64,000 nt of DNA from Azospirillum sp. RU38E (GCF_900188385.1 NZ_FZOI01000001.1:744001-808000), one strand, 5' to 3'; shown: positions 10,030 to 21,009, counted from the first letter of the stretch. Made by a program: numbers and translations. The notes: generated by a model not told the origin, from the letters alone.

Positions 10030-10072
10030 AGACAGCCGGGGAGGGGGAGACCTTTCCCCGGCTGTCTGGTTT
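10030..10072 (+). terminator. Intrinsic terminator after pyrG
   Basis: A perfect 13 bp stem (10030-10042 with 10055-10067, AGACAGCCGGGGA type) with a 12-base loop, followed by GGTTTT. Confidence 0.8.
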
Positions 10073-10114
10073 TCAGACCCCTGGCTTCCCATATCGGGTT
10101 CAAAGGAGATTTCC

Positions 10115-10951
10115 ATGAACCGCACCGTCAAAGTCGGCCCGCTTTCCATCGCCAATGACAAGCCCTTCGTGCTGATCGCCGGCCCCTGCCAGCTTGAATC
10201 GCGCGACCATGCCATGACCATGGCGGCGGCCCTGGCGGAACTGACGGGCAAGCTGGGCATCGGGCTGATCTACAAGACCAGCTTCGACAAGGCCAACCGC
10301 ACCTCCGTTTCCGCCCAGCGTGGCTTGGGCATGGACAAGTCCCTGCCGATCCTGGCGGAAATCCGGGAGAAATTCGGTTGCCCGGTGCTGACCGACATCC
10401 ACAGCGCCGATCAATGCGCCCCGGTGGCGGAAGCTGTCGATGTGCTGCAGATCCCGGCCTTCCTTTGCCGCCAGACCGACCTGCTGCTGGCGGCCGGCGA
10501 AACGGGCAAGCCGATCAATGTGAAGAAGGGCCAGTTCCTGGCGCCGTGGGACATGAAGAATGTCGCCGCCAAGATCGCCTCCACCGGCAACCATAATGTG
10601 CTGCTGTGCGAGCGTGGGGCGAGCTTCGGCTATAACACCCTGGTCAGCGACATGCGCTCCCTGCCGATCATGGCGCAGACGGGTTACCCGGTGGTGTTCG
10701 ATGCCACCCATTCGGTGCAGCAGCCGGGCGGGCAGGGCACCAGCAGCGGCGGCCAGCGGGAATTCGTGCCGGTGCTGGCGCGTGCTGCCATCGCCATCGG
10801 GGTTGCGGCGGTGTTCATGGAAACCCACGAGAACCCCGATGGCGCCCCCAGCGACGGCCCCAACATGGTGCCACTGGACCAGATGGAAGGCGTGCTGTCC
10901 ACGTTGCTGGCGTTTGACCGGATCGCCAAGGCGAACCCGGTCCACATCTGA
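10115..10951 (+). CDS. kdsA: 3-deoxy-8-phosphooctulonate (KDO-8-P) synthase
   Basis: Encodes 278 residues. It condenses arabinose 5-phosphate and PEP to KDO 8-phosphate for the inner core of lipopolysaccharide. Family motifs: '[12 protein letters not shown]', '[12 protein letters not shown]', '[13 protein letters not shown]', '[12 protein letters not shown]', '[13 protein letters not shown]' and '[11 protein letters not shown]'. 'NVKKGQF', with Asn rather than Cys in front of VKKGQF, suggests the metal-independent class (inferred from family knowledge). A GGAG-type ribosome site lies just upstream. The gene confirms a Gram-negative LPS producer. Confidence 0.97.
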   Translation: MNRTVKVGPLSIANDKPFVLIAGPCQLESRDHAMTMAAALAELTGKLGIGLIYKTSFDKANRTSVSAQRGLGMDKSLPILAEIREKFGCPVLTDIHSADQCAPVAEAVDVLQIPAFLCRQTDLLLAAGETGKPINVKKGQFLAPWDMKNVAAKIASTGNHNVLLCERGASFGYNTLVSDMRSLPIMAQTGYPVVFDATHSVQQPGGQGTSSGGQREFVPVLARAAIAIGVAAVFMETHENPDGAPSDGPNMVPLDQMEGVLSTLLAFDRIAKANPVHI

Positions 10952-11080
10952 TTTCTGCCGCGTGCTGCAAATGTGACCTTCCGCTGCTTTGACAAAGCCG
11001 CAGCACTGGCCTTAACCATGGGCCGAAAATAAAAGGTCCGGGCGCGCGACCCGGCCCGTGGTTTGAGGAACCCAGCACCC

Positions 11081-11719
11081 ATGTCCATACCGCCCCTGGG
11101 CCCCCGCTCTCCGCAGCGGGGTGGCCCGGTTTCCCGTTTCGTCGGCCGTGTGGCCCTGCGTCTGCTGGGCTGGCGGGTGAGCGGGGCTTTTCCCGACCTG
11201 GAAAAGTTCGTCACCATCGGGGCGCCCCACAGCTCCAACTATGATTTCATCATCGCCATGGCCACGGTCATGGCGACCAATCTGCGCATCCATATCCTGG
11301 GCAAGCACACCCTGTTCCGCGGACCGTTGGGACCGATCATGCGCTGGTGCGATGTGCTGCCGGTTGACCGCCGCGCGGCGGGTGGCGTGGTGGGTGAATG
11401 CGTAGCGGCGATCAGGGCGGCTGACCGCATGGTGGTCGGTGTTGCACCGGAGGGTACAAGGATGCCCAAAGCGGGGGCAGGGTGGAAGACAGGCTTCTGG
11501 CATATTGCGCGGCAGGCCGGCGTTCCGATCATACCTGTCGCGCTGGATTATGCGACACGCACGATCCGTATCGGCGAAGCGGTGGAGACGACGCCCAGCA
11601 TAGAGGCGGATTTTACCAAGCTTTCCGCCTTCTATGGCGGGGTAAAGGGCGCGCGCCGGCAATTGCCGGCGACCATCCCGGTGGGCAAGGACAGGGCGAC
11701 ACAAAAGCCGGCGCCCTGA
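11081..11719 (+). CDS. Lysophospholipid (1-acylglycerol-3-phosphate-type) acyltransferase family protein
   Basis: Encodes 212 residues. Two acyltransferase hallmarks are present: the HX4D motif 'HSSNYD' and the 'VAPEGTR' motif III. A final 'GVPIIPVALDY' strand is also typical of PlsC-like enzymes. It probably acylates a lysophospholipid or related lipid at the inner membrane; the substrate cannot be read from sequence. Short PlsC relatives of about 200 residues are common. ATG 11081 has a GAGGA site 11 bases upstream; a TTG at 11063 is the only nearby alternative. Confidence 0.85.
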   Translation: MSIPPLGPRSPQRGGPVSRFVGRVALRLLGWRVSGAFPDLEKFVTIGAPHSSNYDFIIAMATVMATNLRIHILGKHTLFRGPLGPIMRWCDVLPVDRRAAGGVVGECVAAIRAADRMVVGVAPEGTRMPKAGAGWKTGFWHIARQAGVPIIPVALDYATRTIRIGEAVETTPSIEADFTKLSAFYGGVKGARRQLPATIPVGKDRATQKPAP

Positions 11720-13102
<1,383 letters not shown>

Positions 13103-13149
13103 TTTATTTTTGCCGCACCGATTTTTTGTACGCGGTTGGTGATATGATT

Positions 13150-13184
13150 GGGGCGGTCCCTTCCGGGGCCGCCCTTTTCTTTTT
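13150..13184 (+). terminator. Intrinsic terminator after eno
   Basis: GGGCGGTCCC (13151-13160) pairs with GGGGCCGCCC (13165-13174), with one G-U pair and a TTCC tetraloop, then TTTTCTTTTT. Confidence 0.9.
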
Positions 13185-13272
13185 GAGTGACGGAATAGGG
13201 GCAAGATCAATTCCGCTTATGTCACGAAATTCCATTTGACCCTTCCTTCGGCCCTGTGATTCCATCTCTGCC

Positions 13273-13665
13273 ATGTCGATGCTCTACACCCTTCGCCAAG
13301 CTGCCTTCCGTGCCCTCCGTCAGATCGTGGGGCCGCTGGTTGGCGTCTGCGTGGTCGGCTATTTCGCCTATCATACCGTGCATGGTGATCGCGGGCTGGT
13401 GGCGCTGACGCGCCTGCAGGATCAGGTCGCCGAAGCCAGCGCCACCCTGGCGCAGGTGAGTGCGGAGAAGCAGGAGATGGAGCGCCGCGCCGACATGCTG
13501 CGCCGGGACAATCTGGACCCCGATCTGCTGGAAGAACGGGCGCGTGCAGTACTCAACTATTCCCACCCGGATGAGTTGATCATCCTGCTTCCGCGACGTG
13601 CTGCCACGCAATCTACGCAGGGCACGCCGGAACCGGCCCGTTCCACCCCCGACCAAGGTCGGTAA
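13273..13665 (+). CDS. ftsB: Septum formation initiator FtsB-like (DivIC family)
   Basis: Encodes 130 residues. FtsB is a bitopic inner-membrane divisome protein that forms a complex with FtsL and FtsQ. An N-terminal membrane helix at about residues 20-38 ('GPLVGVCVVGYFAYHTVHG') is followed by a coiled coil ('ARLQDQVAEASATLAQVSAEKQEMERRADMLRRDNLD') and 'DLLEERARAVLNYSHPDELIILLP', the typical alphaproteobacterial ending of this family. The gene lies between eno and pdhA, its normal place in alphaproteobacteria. A weak stem (ATCAGGC/GCCTGAT, 13675-13694) follows. Confidence 0.88.
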   Translation: MSMLYTLRQAAFRALRQIVGPLVGVCVVGYFAYHTVHGDRGLVALTRLQDQVAEASATLAQVSAEKQEMERRADMLRRDNLDPDLLEERARAVLNYSHPDELIILLPRRAATQSTQGTPEPARSTPDQGR

Positions 13666-13838
13666 GTGGCTGATATCAGGCGAATTAGCCTGATTTAGGT
13701 TAAGGGTAAATTTCTCAAATAAAACAGTATATTGCAGCGCACACGTGCTTGCTATCAGCGGCGATGGGGGTTACCTGTTGTTTCGCAGACGCAATGCGAA
13801 TGGCGTATTGCGCCCCATCTCATTTCTGGGAGGAGCCA

Positions 13839-14855
13839 GTGGCAGTCACGAAGCGCCGCACCACCCGTTCAGCGGCCCCCGAAGCCCCGACCCTGCCGAG
13901 CAAGGAAGAACTTGTTCGCTACTACCGCGAAATGCTGCTGATCCGCCGTTTCGAAGAAAAGGCGGGCCAGCTTTACGGCATGGGCCTGATCGGTGGTTTC
14001 TGCCACCTCTATATCGGCCAGGAAGCGGTTGTTGTCGGTATCCAGTCCTGCATGACCCCTGCCGACAGCGTCATCACCAGTTACCGTGACCATGGCCATA
14101 TGCTGGCCTGCGGCATGGAGAGCAAGGGCGTGATGGCGGAGCTGACCGGCCGTGCCGGTGGCTACTCCAAGGGCAAGGGCGGCTCCATGCACATGTTCAG
14201 CCGGGAGAAGAAATTCTACGGCGGCCATGGCATCGTTGCCGCACAGGTGCCGATCGGCGCCGGCCTGGGCTTTGCCCACAAGTATCTGAATGATGGTGGC
14301 TTCAACGCCTGTTACATGGGCGATGGCGCCATCAACCAGGGTCAGGTCTATGAGACCTTCAACATGGCCGCCCTGTGGAAGCTGCCGACCCTGTTCGTGA
14401 TTGAGAACAACAAATACGCCATGGGCACCGCCCAGGCCCGCGCTTCGGCCGGTGAGTTGTTTGAACGCGGCAGCGCCTATGGCATTCCGGGCAAGCAGGT
14501 CAACGGCATGGACGTTCTGGAAGTCCGCGCCGCCGCCCATGAGGCCATTGAATATATCCGTGCCGGCAACGGCCCGGTGATCCTGGAAATGCAGACCTAC
14601 CGCTATCGCGGCCATTCCATGTCCGATCCGGCCAAGTACCGGACGAAGGAAGAGGTCAACAAGATGCGGTCGGAAAGCGATCCGATCGACAACCTCAAGA
14701 AGCTGCTGCTCGAAAAGGGCTATGCCGATGAGGAGAGCTTGAAGATCGTCGATCGTGAGGTGAAGGATATCGTCACCGAGGCGGCCGATTTCGCCACCAC
14801 CAGCCCCGAGCCCGATCCGTCCGAACTGTGGACGGATGTTCTCGTGGAAGCCTGA
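13839..14855 (+). CDS. pdhA: Pyruvate dehydrogenase E1 component, alpha subunit
   Basis: Encodes 338 residues. With PdhB it forms the thiamine-diphosphate enzyme that decarboxylates pyruvate. The TPP-binding motif is 'GDGAINQG...IENN', and 'YGGHGIVAAQVPIGAGLGFA', 'YRYRGHSMSDPAKYRTKEEV' and 'LIGGFCHLYIGQEAV' are typical. I chose GTG 13839, which has a strong GGGAGGAG site at 13828-13835 and gives the usual length. The ATG at 13749 would add 30 unconserved residues. It is first in pdhA-pdhB-pdhC, with pdhB 26 bases downstream. Confidence 0.95.
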   Translation: MAVTKRRTTRSAAPEAPTLPSKEELVRYYREMLLIRRFEEKAGQLYGMGLIGGFCHLYIGQEAVVVGIQSCMTPADSVITSYRDHGHMLACGMESKGVMAELTGRAGGYSKGKGGSMHMFSREKKFYGGHGIVAAQVPIGAGLGFAHKYLNDGGFNACYMGDGAINQGQVYETFNMAALWKLPTLFVIENNKYAMGTAQARASAGELFERGSAYGIPGKQVNGMDVLEVRAAAHEAIEYIRAGNGPVILEMQTYRYRGHSMSDPAKYRTKEEVNKMRSESDPIDNLKKLLLEKGYADEESLKIVDREVKDIVTEAADFATTSPEPDPSELWTDVLVEA

Positions 14856-14881
14856 AATCTGCCGTCACCGGAGGATAGAAT

Positions 14882-16252
14882 ATGCCCGTACAGGTCCTGA
14901 TGCCGGCCCTGTCGCCGACCATGACGGAAGGCAAGCTGGCCAAGTGGTTGAAGAAGGAAGGCGACACCGTGAAGAGCGGTGACGTTCTGGCCGAGATTGA
15001 AACCGACAAGGCGACCATGGAAGTGGAAGCCGTCGATGAAGGCACGCTGCTGAAGATCCTGGTGCCGGAAGGCACTGAAAACGTTGCCGTGAACACCCCC
15101 ATCGCCAGCATCGGCGAAGAGGGTGAGAGCGCTGACGCCGCGCCCGCCCCGGCCCCGGTTGCGGCCAAGCCCGCCGAAGCGGCAGCCCCGGCCCCCGCCG
15201 CCGCGCCCGCCCCGGTGCCGGCCCAGGCCAAGAGCCCGGCCAGCGACGAGGACCGCTTCTTCAAGGAGGTCAAAACCCAGACCGTCCGCGAAGCCCTGCG
15301 CGACGCCATGGCCGAAGAAATGCGCCGTGACGAAACCGTGCTGCTGATGGGTGAAGAGGTCGCCGAGTACCAGGGCGCCTACAAGATCTCCCAGGGCCTG
15401 CTGCAGGAATTCGGCGCCAAGCGCGTGATCGACACCCCGATCACCGAGCATGGTTTCGCCGGTCTGGCCGTCGGTGCCGCTTTCGGCGGTCTGCGCCCGA
15501 TCGTGGAGTTCATGACCATGAACTTCTCGATGCAGGCCATCGACCACATCATCAACTCTGCCGCCAAGACGCTCTACATGTCCGGCGGTCAGATGGGCTG
15601 CCCCATCGTGTTCCGCGGCCCCAACGGTGCCGCTGCCCGCGTGGGTGCCCAGCACAGCCAGTGCTATGCCTCCTGGTACGCCCATGTGCCGGGCCTGAAG
15701 GTTCTGGCGCCCTACAGCGCCGCTGACGCCAAGGGTCTGCTGCGGGCCGCCATCCGTGACCCGAACCCGGTCGTGTTCCTTGAGAACGAGATCATGTACG
15801 GGCACAGCTTCGACGTGCCGACCGATCCGGACTTCATCCTGCCCATCGGCAAGGCGAAGATCGAGCGCGCCGGCACCGACGTGACCATCGTTGCCTATTC
15901 CATCTGCGTCGGCCATGCCCTGGCCGCGGCGGAGAAGCTGGCGGCGGAAGGGATCAGCGCGGAGGTGATCAATCTGCGCTCCATCCGTCCGCTGGACGTG
16001 GACACGATTGTCGAGAGCGTGAAGAAGACCAACCGTCTGGTTTCGGTCGAGGAAAGCTGGCCGTTTGCCGGCATCGGTTCCGAAATGGCCGCTGTCATGA
16101 TGGAACACGCCTTCGATTATCTGGATGCACCGGTGGTCCGCGTCTGCGCCAAGGATGTGCCGCTGCCCTATGCGGCGAACCTGGAGAAGCTGGCCCTGCC
16201 GCAGCCCGACGATGTCGTGGCCGCCGTCAAGTCCGTCACCTACCGCAAATAA
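14882..16252 (+). CDS. pdhB: Pyruvate dehydrogenase E1 component, beta subunit with N-terminal lipoyl domain
   Basis: Encodes 456 residues, about 130 more than a plain E1 beta. Residues 1-78 are a biotinyl/lipoyl domain with the lipoylation site Lys43 in '[10 protein letters not shown]'. A Pro/Ala linker runs to about residue 120, then the E1 beta domain ('[18 protein letters not shown]', '[18 protein letters not shown]', '[15 protein letters not shown]'). Lipoylated E1 beta is known in alphaproteobacteria such as Sinorhizobium. The lipoyl domain is nearly the same as that of PdhC, also at DNA level, which points to duplication within the operon. Confidence 0.96.
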   Translation: MPVQVLMPALSPTMTEGKLAKWLKKEGDTVKSGDVLAEIETDKATMEVEAVDEGTLLKILVPEGTENVAVNTPIASIGEEGESADAAPAPAPVAAKPAEAAAPAPAAAPAPVPAQAKSPASDEDRFFKEVKTQTVREALRDAMAEEMRRDETVLLMGEEVAEYQGAYKISQGLLQEFGAKRVIDTPITEHGFAGLAVGAAFGGLRPIVEFMTMNFSMQAIDHIINSAAKTLYMSGGQMGCPIVFRGPNGAAARVGAQHSQCYASWYAHVPGLKVLAPYSAADAKGLLRAAIRDPNPVVFLENEIMYGHSFDVPTDPDFILPIGKAKIERAGTDVTIVAYSICVGHALAAAEKLAAEGISAEVINLRSIRPLDVDTIVESVKKTNRLVSVEESWPFAGIGSEMAAVMMEHAFDYLDAPVVRVCAKDVPLPYAANLEKLALPQPDDVVAAVKSVTYRK

Positions 16253-16271
16253 GGCAGAGGGAGGCTTTTAG

Positions 16272-17585
16272 ATGCCCGTTGATATCCTGATGCCCGCGCT
16301 CTCGCCGACCATGACGGAAGGCAAGCTGGCGAAGTGGGTGAAAAAGGAAGGCGATAAGGTCAAGTCCGGCGACGTGCTGGCCGAAATCGAAACCGACAAG
16401 GCCACCATGGAAGTGGAGGCCGTGGACGAGGGCACGCTGGGCAAGATCCTGGTGGCTGAAGGGACCGAGGGTGTGGCGGTGAATACCCGCATCGCCATCA
16501 TCCTGGAAGATGGGGAGGATGCATCCGCCCTGTCCGCCGCACCCAAGGCCGCTACTGCCCCGGCTGCTGCTGCGGCTCCCGCCGCCGCTGCTGCCCCGGC
16601 CCCGGTTGCCGCCGCTCCGGTGGCCCCGGCTGCTGCGGCCTCTGGTGATCGCGTCTTCGCCAGCCCGCTGGCCCGCCGTCTGGCGTCCCAGGGTGGTTTG
16701 GACCTGAAGGCCGTGGCCGGTACCGGCCCGCATGGCCGTATCGTCAAGGCCGATGTGGAAGCAGCCCTGAAGGGCGGTGCGCCCAAGGCCGCTGCGGCAC
16801 CCGCCGCCGCTGCACCGGTCGCCGCCGCCCCGGCAGCAGCCCCGGCCCCCGTGGCCGCTGCACCGAAGGGTGTGGATGCCAAGGCGTTGGCCGACAAGCT
16901 GGGCATGAAGTACAAGGTTCTGCCCAACAGCGGGATGCGCAAGACCATCGCCAAGCGCCTGACCGAAGCCTGGCAGACCATCCCGCACTTTGGCCTGGCT
17001 GTTGATTGCGAAATCGACAACCTGCTGAAGCTGCGCGCCGAACTGAACGCGAAGTCGGGGGAGAAGATCTCCGTCAACGATTTCGTGGTGAAGGCGGTGG
17101 CCATCGCGCTGGCTCGCTTCCCGGCGGCCAACGTGTCCTGGCACGAGGATGGCATTCTTCAGTATGAGAATGTCGACGTCTCCGTCGCTGTTTCCACCGA
17201 TGGCGGTCTGATCACCCCCATCGTGAAGAATGCCGACCGCAAGGGCCTGGCCACTATCTCCGCCGAGGTCAAGGAACTGGCGAAGAAGGCCAAGGAAGGC
17301 AAGCTGAAGCCGGAAGAATTCCAGGGCGGCACCTTCTCTGTGTCCAACCTGGGCATGTTCGGCATCAAGAGCTTCACCTCCATCATCAATCCGCCGCAGA
17401 GCTGCATTCTGTCGGTCGGTGCGGGTGAGAAGCGCCCGGTGGTCAAGGGCGACGCGCTGGCGATTGCCACCGTCATGTCCCTGACCCTGACCGTCGACCA
17501 CCGTTCGGTTGATGGTGCCGTGGGTGCGGAGTTCCTGAAGCTGCTGAAGGGCCTGATCGAAGACCCGATCACGCTGATGCTGTGA
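16272..17585 (+). CDS. pdhC: Dihydrolipoamide acetyltransferase (PDH E2)
   Basis: Encodes 437 residues. It forms the core of the complex and transfers acetyl groups to CoA. Domains in order: one lipoyl domain at 1-78 (Lys43), a Pro/Ala linker, a peripheral-subunit-binding domain near residues 130-170 ('FASPLARRLASQGGLDL...GRIVKADVEAAL'), a second Pro/Ala linker, and the catalytic domain with 'DHRSVDGAVGAEFL' carrying the His/Asp pair. It follows pdhB by 19 bases. Downstream, a palindromic repeat separates it from lpd. Confidence 0.97.
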   Translation: MPVDILMPALSPTMTEGKLAKWVKKEGDKVKSGDVLAEIETDKATMEVEAVDEGTLGKILVAEGTEGVAVNTRIAIILEDGEDASALSAAPKAATAPAAAAAPAAAAAPAPVAAAPVAPAAAASGDRVFASPLARRLASQGGLDLKAVAGTGPHGRIVKADVEAALKGGAPKAAAAPAAAAPVAAAPAAAPAPVAAAPKGVDAKALADKLGMKYKVLPNSGMRKTIAKRLTEAWQTIPHFGLAVDCEIDNLLKLRAELNAKSGEKISVNDFVVKAVAIALARFPAANVSWHEDGILQYENVDVSVAVSTDGGLITPIVKNADRKGLATISAEVKELAKKAKEGKLKPEEFQGGTFSVSNLGMFGIKSFTSIINPPQSCILSVGAGEKRPVVKGDALAIATVMSLTLTVDHRSVDGAVGAEFLKLLKGLIEDPITLML

Positions 17586-17636
17586 TGTGGGAGGGGTGGG
17601 GGCGGATGGCTTCCACCCCGTTTCCATCTTACCTTA

Positions 17637-17759
17637 CCGTCATCCCGGCGAAGGCCGGGATCCAGGAGCCAAGGGCACTACGGTAGGGTTTTTCCGATCA
17701 AAGCTGCTGAAACGTTGGGCTTGTGGCCCCTGGATCCCGGCTTGTCGCCGGGATGACGG
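17637..17759. repeat. Dispersed palindromic repeat, paired arms (copy 1)
   Basis: The left arm (17637-17666) is itself a palindrome of the type CGTCATCCCGGCG...GCCGGGAT with a CCAGG end. The right arm (17729-17759) is its inverted counterpart, separated by about 60 bases. Related copies lie at 36582-36666 and 49032-49061. It occupies the pdhC-lpd gap and could fold in the transcript and modulate lpd expression. It resembles the many intergenic palindromes of alphaproteobacteria. Confidence 0.8.
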
Positions 17760-17833
17760 AGGGGGGGAGTGATGGTCGAGGCACGTCGTCTCCCATCAAC
17801 GGCCCCCGTGCCCTGACACGAAGGACCAAGATC

Positions 17834-19234
17834 ATGGCCGAGAATTTCGACCTCATCGTCATCGGTGCCGGCCCCGGCGGCTATGTCGCCGCCATCCGCG
17901 CCGCCCAGTTGGGCATGAAGACCGCCGTGGTGGAGCGTGAGCATCTGGGCGGCATCTGCCTGAACTGGGGCTGCATCCCGACCAAGGCGCTGCTGCGCTC
18001 CGCCGAGATCGCGCATTACATCCAGCATTCCCAGGCTTACGGCATCAAGGTCGAGGGCAACGTGACGCTGGATGTGGAAGCCATCGTCAAGCGCTCGCGC
18101 GGTGTCGCCAACCAGCTTTCCGCCGGCGTCAAGGGCCTGTTGAAGAAGAACAAGGTCACCGTCTTGGACGGCTCGGCCAAGCTGCTGGGCAAGGGCAAGA
18201 TCGCCGTCACCGCCAAGGATGGCAAGGTGACCGACGCCGAGGCCAAGCACATCATCATCGCCACCGGTGCCCGTGCCCGCGTACTGCCGGGCCTGGAGCC
18301 GGACGGCAAGCTGGTCTGGACCTATAAGGAAGCCATGGTGCCGACGGCGACGCCGAAGTCGATGCTGGTCATCGGCACCGGTGCCATCGGCGTGGAATTT
18401 GCCTGCTTCTACAAGGCGATGGGCGTTGATGTGACCCTGGTTGAGGTGCTGGACCGCATCCTGCCGGTGGAAGACGAGGAAATCAGCGCCTTTGCCGCCA
18501 AGGCCTTCACCAAGCAGGGCATCAAGATCAAGACCGGTGCCAAGGTGGTGAAGCTGGACCGCCATGCCGACAGCGTGACGGCCCATATTGATATCGCCGG
18601 CAAGGTGGAGACGGTCACGGTTGACCGCATCATCTCTGCCGTTGGTATCGTCGCCAACACCGAAGGGCTGGGGCTGGAAAACACCAAGGTCAAGCTGGAC
18701 CGCGGCCACATCGTCAATGACGGCTATGGCCGCACGGACGAGCCCGGTGTCTATGCCATCGGTGACGTGGCCGGCGCCCCCTGGCTGGCACACAAGGCCA
18801 GCCATGAAGGCATCATCTGCGTGGAGAAGATCGCGGGCCTGCCGCATGTTCACACGATGGACAAGACCAACATCCCCGGCTGCACCTATTCCTTCCCGCA
18901 GGTCGCCTCTGTCGGCCTGACGGAAGCCAAGGCCAAGGCCGCCGGGCATGAGGTGAAGGTCGGCCGCTTCCCGTTCATCGGCAATGGCAAGGCCATCGCG
19001 CTGGGTGAGCCGGAAGGTCTGGTCAAGACCGTGTTCGACGCCAAGACCGGGGAGCTGCTGGGCGCCCACATGATCGGTGCGGAAGTGACCGAGCTGATCC
19101 AGGGCTACACCATCGGCAAGACGGCGGAACTGACGGAAGCCGAGTTCATGCACACCGTTTTCCCGCATCCGACGCTGTCAGAAATGATGCATGAGTCGGT
19201 GCTGGCCGCTTACGGCCGCGCCATCCATTACTGA
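17834..19234 (+). CDS. lpd: Dihydrolipoyl dehydrogenase (E3)
   Basis: Encodes 466 residues. It reoxidises the lipoyl groups of PDH with NAD+. FAD-binding 'VIGAGPGGYVAAIRAAQLG' opens the protein, followed by the redox disulfide 'CLNWGCIPTKALL', the NAD-binding 'IGTGAIGVEFACFY', 'YAIGDVAGAPWLAHKASHEG', and the dimer-interface 'FPHPTLSEMMHE' with the catalytic His-Glu pair. ATG 17834 is the family start; upstream codons fall in the repeat. It is probably part of the pdh operon, despite the 248-base gap containing the palindrome. Confidence 0.97.
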   Translation: MAENFDLIVIGAGPGGYVAAIRAAQLGMKTAVVEREHLGGICLNWGCIPTKALLRSAEIAHYIQHSQAYGIKVEGNVTLDVEAIVKRSRGVANQLSAGVKGLLKKNKVTVLDGSAKLLGKGKIAVTAKDGKVTDAEAKHIIIATGARARVLPGLEPDGKLVWTYKEAMVPTATPKSMLVIGTGAIGVEFACFYKAMGVDVTLVEVLDRILPVEDEEISAFAAKAFTKQGIKIKTGAKVVKLDRHADSVTAHIDIAGKVETVTVDRIISAVGIVANTEGLGLENTKVKLDRGHIVNDGYGRTDEPGVYAIGDVAGAPWLAHKASHEGIICVEKIAGLPHVHTMDKTNIPGCTYSFPQVASVGLTEAKAKAAGHEVKVGRFPFIGNGKAIALGEPEGLVKTVFDAKTGELLGAHMIGAEVTELIQGYTIGKTAELTEAEFMHTVFPHPTLSEMMHESVLAAYGRAIHY

Positions 19235-19258
19235 TCGGCGCGTTTGGTTCTGATGTGG

Positions 19259-19288
19259 AAAGGGCGGCCCCGGTGGCCGCCCTTTTTA
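19259..19288. terminator. Bidirectional-looking terminator between lpd and the lipoprotein gene
   Basis: AAAGGGCGGCC (19259-19269) pairs with GGCCGCCCTTT (19275-19285), followed by more T on the plus strand; the minus strand reads a shorter T run. The flanking genes are convergent. Confidence 0.88.
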
Positions 19289-19302
19289 TTGGCGCTGCTA
19301 TT

Positions 19303-19488
19303 TCAGTCCCGCACGGGGCTTGTCACCACATCGGCCGTTGTGCTGACGGCCGTCGTGGTCACATCCACCGCCGTGCCCACCACGCTGCCGGTAACGGAGG
19401 CGGCGGTACCGACGACGGAGCAGGCGGACAAAAGGCATCCAAAGACCATGCATGGGATCAAAATCCACATCCGCGCAATGATCCGCAT
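19303..19488 (-). CDS. Small lipoprotein with V/T/A repeats
   Basis: Encodes 61 residues. A short signal sequence ends in the lipobox LSAC (about residues 18-21), so it should be lipidated and placed in the inner or outer membrane. The mature ~40 residues are a low-complexity series of Val-Thr-Ala units (VVGTA, VTGSVVGTAVDVTTTAV, VSTTADVV). GGAGAGAGG lies just before ATG 19488, a good ribosome site; the longer frame upstream has none of the features of a protein. I do not recognise a family and the role is unknown. Confidence 0.65.
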   Translation of the reverse strand: MRIIARMWILIPCMVFGCLLSACSVVGTAASVTGSVVGTAVDVTTTAVSTTADVVTSPVRD

Positions 19489-19698
19489 TTTGATCCTCTC
19501 TCCAGCGGGTTCTCCGCTTTGGCGTGCGCGCCAGTCAACTTCATTGATAGCAAGCCAGCTTGCGCGCCGGCGCTGTTTCCGGTCAACCGAAAATGGCTTC
19601 AAGGTGAGGCGAGAGGCCTGCGGCATTGACGGCTGACAGGGTACATCCCTGGCGCTCCGATGGAAACGCCAGGGATGGCGCGCTTTACTGATCGGTGA

Positions 19699-21009
19699 TC
19701 AGCTCAGGGTAATGGCGTCAAAATTCTCCACCACGACCGACACTTCAGCTGTATAATTATAGCTTGTGCCGGTGCCATTGTTGAAGCCGCTGACACGGAC
19801 CGATACGGTATTGCCGCTGGTGATGCAGGGCTGCAGAATGACGCCCGAGCCACTGTTATTGCGTGACAATTCAGTCACCGAGACTCCCCCATCGACCCGG
19901 GTAATCGCAAAGGTACCGAGACCGCCACCATTGGGAAGGCCAGCCGCACTCCGGCCCGTCACCGTAACCTGCACAATGGCGCTGTAGCGGCCGCTATTGA
20001 GGGTGACGTTGGCCGCTGTGGCGGTTGCGGCTTCGGCAACCGTGCCATTATAGCTCTTGGTCAAACGGTTCTGCTGCCGCTGCACAGCCCCCGGCCGCAC
20101 CACCAAGCTGTCAAGGACGCTGACATCATTATACTGACCGCCGCGGAAAACCAGCTGGGCCTTGGTGTTGATATTGTTGTTCAAGTTGCCGATGGTGCTG
20201 CCGCCGGAAGTGTTGTCGGAGATATTGATATCATTGCGGGCGCACGCACTTTCAATGACCAGGGCCCGGGAGCTTGCACCGCCCGGTTCAATACCGAACC
20301 CATAGAAGCTGTTGGATTCGGAATGATGGTCGGTGCCGACGGTTCGGTTCATCAGCCAGACGCCAATCACGCCGTTAAGACTGGTGTGCAGGAAGCCGCC
20401 AAAGACGCTGCAGGCATAAACCCCGCGGAGCTTATAAGCGGCCGACATCATGTTCCAGAAGCTGACATTGGAAAAATGATGGGCGTTGGAGATTTCCGGC
20501 AGGAAGATACCCACATCGCTGTTGAGGATGGAGACATTTTCCACAGCGCCAAAATAGTTGGCATAGGCACTTCCAAGTGTGACCTGAGAATTTGGGATGT
20601 AAATCCCAACATTTCCCGCGGCCTGCTTGCCGATCAAATTCACATTCTGGAATTTCCAGTAGAGCGAATTCCAGTTGCTGCTGGTCGCATTCTCATGACC
20701 CAGCTGCACAATGCCATTGGGGTGGTTGACCAAGGTTTCAATCTTGCCGCCATCCCATTGAGAATAGTTATCCCGCAACAGCACCAGGGCATCGGTGTTC
20801 GTACTGCCTGCGGGGCGGAACAGCCTGGCGCCACCATAAGCCTTGACGGCTTTGCCAGAGTGAACCGTGATTTTCCCGTCAATCCGGTAATTCCCATCGG
20901 GGATGATAATAGTCCCCTGGTTATTGATGCAGTTTTGAATCTGGGTGGTGCTATCATTGGTGCCCGTGGCATCCGCACCATAATCCAGCACCGTGGTGTA
21001 GGTCGACAT
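19699..21009 (-). CDS. Pectate-lyase-superfamily right-handed beta-helix protein
   Basis: Encodes 436 residues. The N-terminus 'VLDYGADATGTNDSTTQIQNCIN...IIIPDGNYRI' is the standard opening of the Pectate_lyase_3/tailspike beta-helix fold. Short Asn/Gly-rich coils follow to about residue 325, then a roughly 110-residue beta-rich C-terminal domain. No signal peptide is visible, as in phage tail spikes or proteins exported by another route. Carbohydrate binding or cleavage is likely, but catalytic residues cannot be assigned. Base composition is visibly lower in GC than its neighbours, and the AT-rich upstream region (about 21040-21130) suggests acquisition. ATG 21009 has a GAGGA site seven bases before it. 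Confidence 0.7.
   Translation of the reverse strand: MSTYTTVLDYGADATGTNDSTTQIQNCINNQGTIIIPDGNYRIDGKITVHSGKAVKAYGGARLFRPAGSTNTDALVLLRDNYSQWDGGKIETLVNHPNGIVQLGHENATSSNWNSLYWKFQNVNLIGKQAAGNVGIYIPNSQVTLGSAYANYFGAVENVSILNSDVGIFLPEISNAHHFSNVSFWNMMSAAYKLRGVYACSVFGGFLHTSLNGVIGVWLMNRTVGTDHHSESNSFYGFGIEPGGASSRALVIESACARNDINISDNTSGGSTIGNLNNNINTKAQLVFRGGQYNDVSVLDSLVVRPGAVQRQQNRLTKSYNGTVAEAATATAANVTLNSGRYSAIVQVTVTGRSAAGLPNGGGLGTFAITRVDGGVSVTELSRNNSGSGVILQPCITSGNTVSVRVSGFNNGTGTSYNYTAEVSVVVENFDAITLS

Noticed and set aside
13749-13838. A longer pdhA start at ATG 13749
   Set aside because: The extra 30 residues are Cys/Met/Ala-rich and not typical of the family; GTG 13839 has a strong ribosome site and gives the expected length.
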